12,477 nucleotides of DNA, taken from the NCBI GenBank assembly GCA_900547555.1, contig URHG01000054.1:1-12477 (forward strand), written 5' to 3'. Numbering within the stretch: the stretch's first letter is position 1; the number at the start of each line of letters is the position of its first letter. The position numbers and the translations under genes are program-made. This document shows, piece by piece, positions 12,424 to 12,477 of this stretch. The notes under the pieces were generated by a model. The model was given only the letters and a program-made list of their open reading frames with translations. It had not been told where the DNA came from and did not search any database. Source of the DNA: an uncultured Porphyromonadaceae bacterium (lineage in GTDB: Bacteria; Bacteroidota; Bacteroidia; Bacteroidales; UBA11471).

Positions 12424-12477
12424 TCTGCGGCTATACTATTATATCACTTATAAGTGATATAATAGTATAGCCGCAGA
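12424..12477. repeat. Perfect 54-bp palindrome upstream of the toxin, at the window edge
   Basis: Bases 12424-12450 and 12451-12477 are exact reverse complements with no spacer, centred on CACTTATAAGTG. Each direction contains a perfect TATAAT -10 hexamer (12443-12438 on minus, 12458-12463 on plus). On the minus strand this is 20 bp before the toxin GTG, so promoter and operator of the TAC operon are expected here. The window ends exactly with the arm, so part of the symmetry may be a fold-back artefact of a contig end. Confidence 0.85.

Larger units (their letters stand above)
8767..12477. mobile_element. Integrative element in ssrA, left end; continues past the window
   Basis: The element begins at the duplicated ssrA 3' end and reads in order: tyrosine integrase, divergent 54-aa gene, 182-aa unknown gene, and a HigB-HigA-SecB-like operon. 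No relaxase, capsid, portal or replication gene is visible, so whether it is a prophage, an ICE or a smaller island cannot be decided from this part. The second attachment site is not in the window. Confidence 0.7.

Overview
The window is a mosaic of two unrelated genomes. Positions 1 to about 1280 and about 8280 to 12477 look like a gut Firmicute of the Faecalibacterium/Subdoligranulum/Gemmiger type: strong GGAGG ribosome binding sites, Clostridia-style intrinsic terminators and a Firmicute integrase module. Positions about 1280 to 8280 look like a Bacteroidales chromosome: weak or absent Shine-Dalgarno sequences, a visibly more AT-rich style, and Bacteroidales versions of TopB, CbpA/CbpM, a PL11 rhamnogalacturonan lyase, PurN, NrdG and NrdD. 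Both joins cut through genes. At the left, topB begins only about ten codons before its catalytic tyrosine and has no start. At the right, the first ~74 codons of an oleate hydratase run in frame into the last ~65 codons of nrdD. The missing part of the oleate hydratase is not found at the left join, so this is not a clean insertion. A chimeric assembly or amplification product is the simplest reading.

Layout. 1-1246: tail of a hexapeptide-repeat (gamma-carbonic-anhydrase-like) gene and a Tat-exported two-domain protein of unknown role. 1280-3008 (+): topB C-terminal part and a Nudix hydrolase. A 20-bp-stem terminator separates these from the convergent chaperone operon cbpA-cbpM (3205-4455, -), which is preceded by a cluster of short CWGACA repeats. 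4782-6647 (-): secreted PL11 pectin lyase. 6970-8277 (-): nrdD(partial)-nrdG-purN, tightly packed. 8275-8496 (-): N-terminus of oleate hydratase with its own promoter.

8728-12477: terminator and the last 24 bp of what looks like tmRNA (ssrA), forming the attachment site of an integrative element that continues beyond the right edge. The element carries a tyrosine integrase, a divergently transcribed 54-aa protein, an unrecognised 182-aa protein, and a three-gene operon (12417 to 11113, -).

That operon is the most interesting content. It encodes a HigB/gp49-like toxin, an XRE-type HigA-like antitoxin with a ~58-residue tail, and a SecB-like chaperone. This is the order of the toxin-antitoxin-chaperone (TAC) locus of Mycobacterium tuberculosis (Rv1955-Rv1956-Rv1957). 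Firmicutes generally lack the SecB export pathway, so a SecB-like protein coupled to HigBA on a mobile element suggests a dedicated antitoxin chaperone. The window ends on a perfect 54-bp palindrome directly upstream of the toxin; it may include the operator of the system, or be a fold-back artefact at a contig end, or both.
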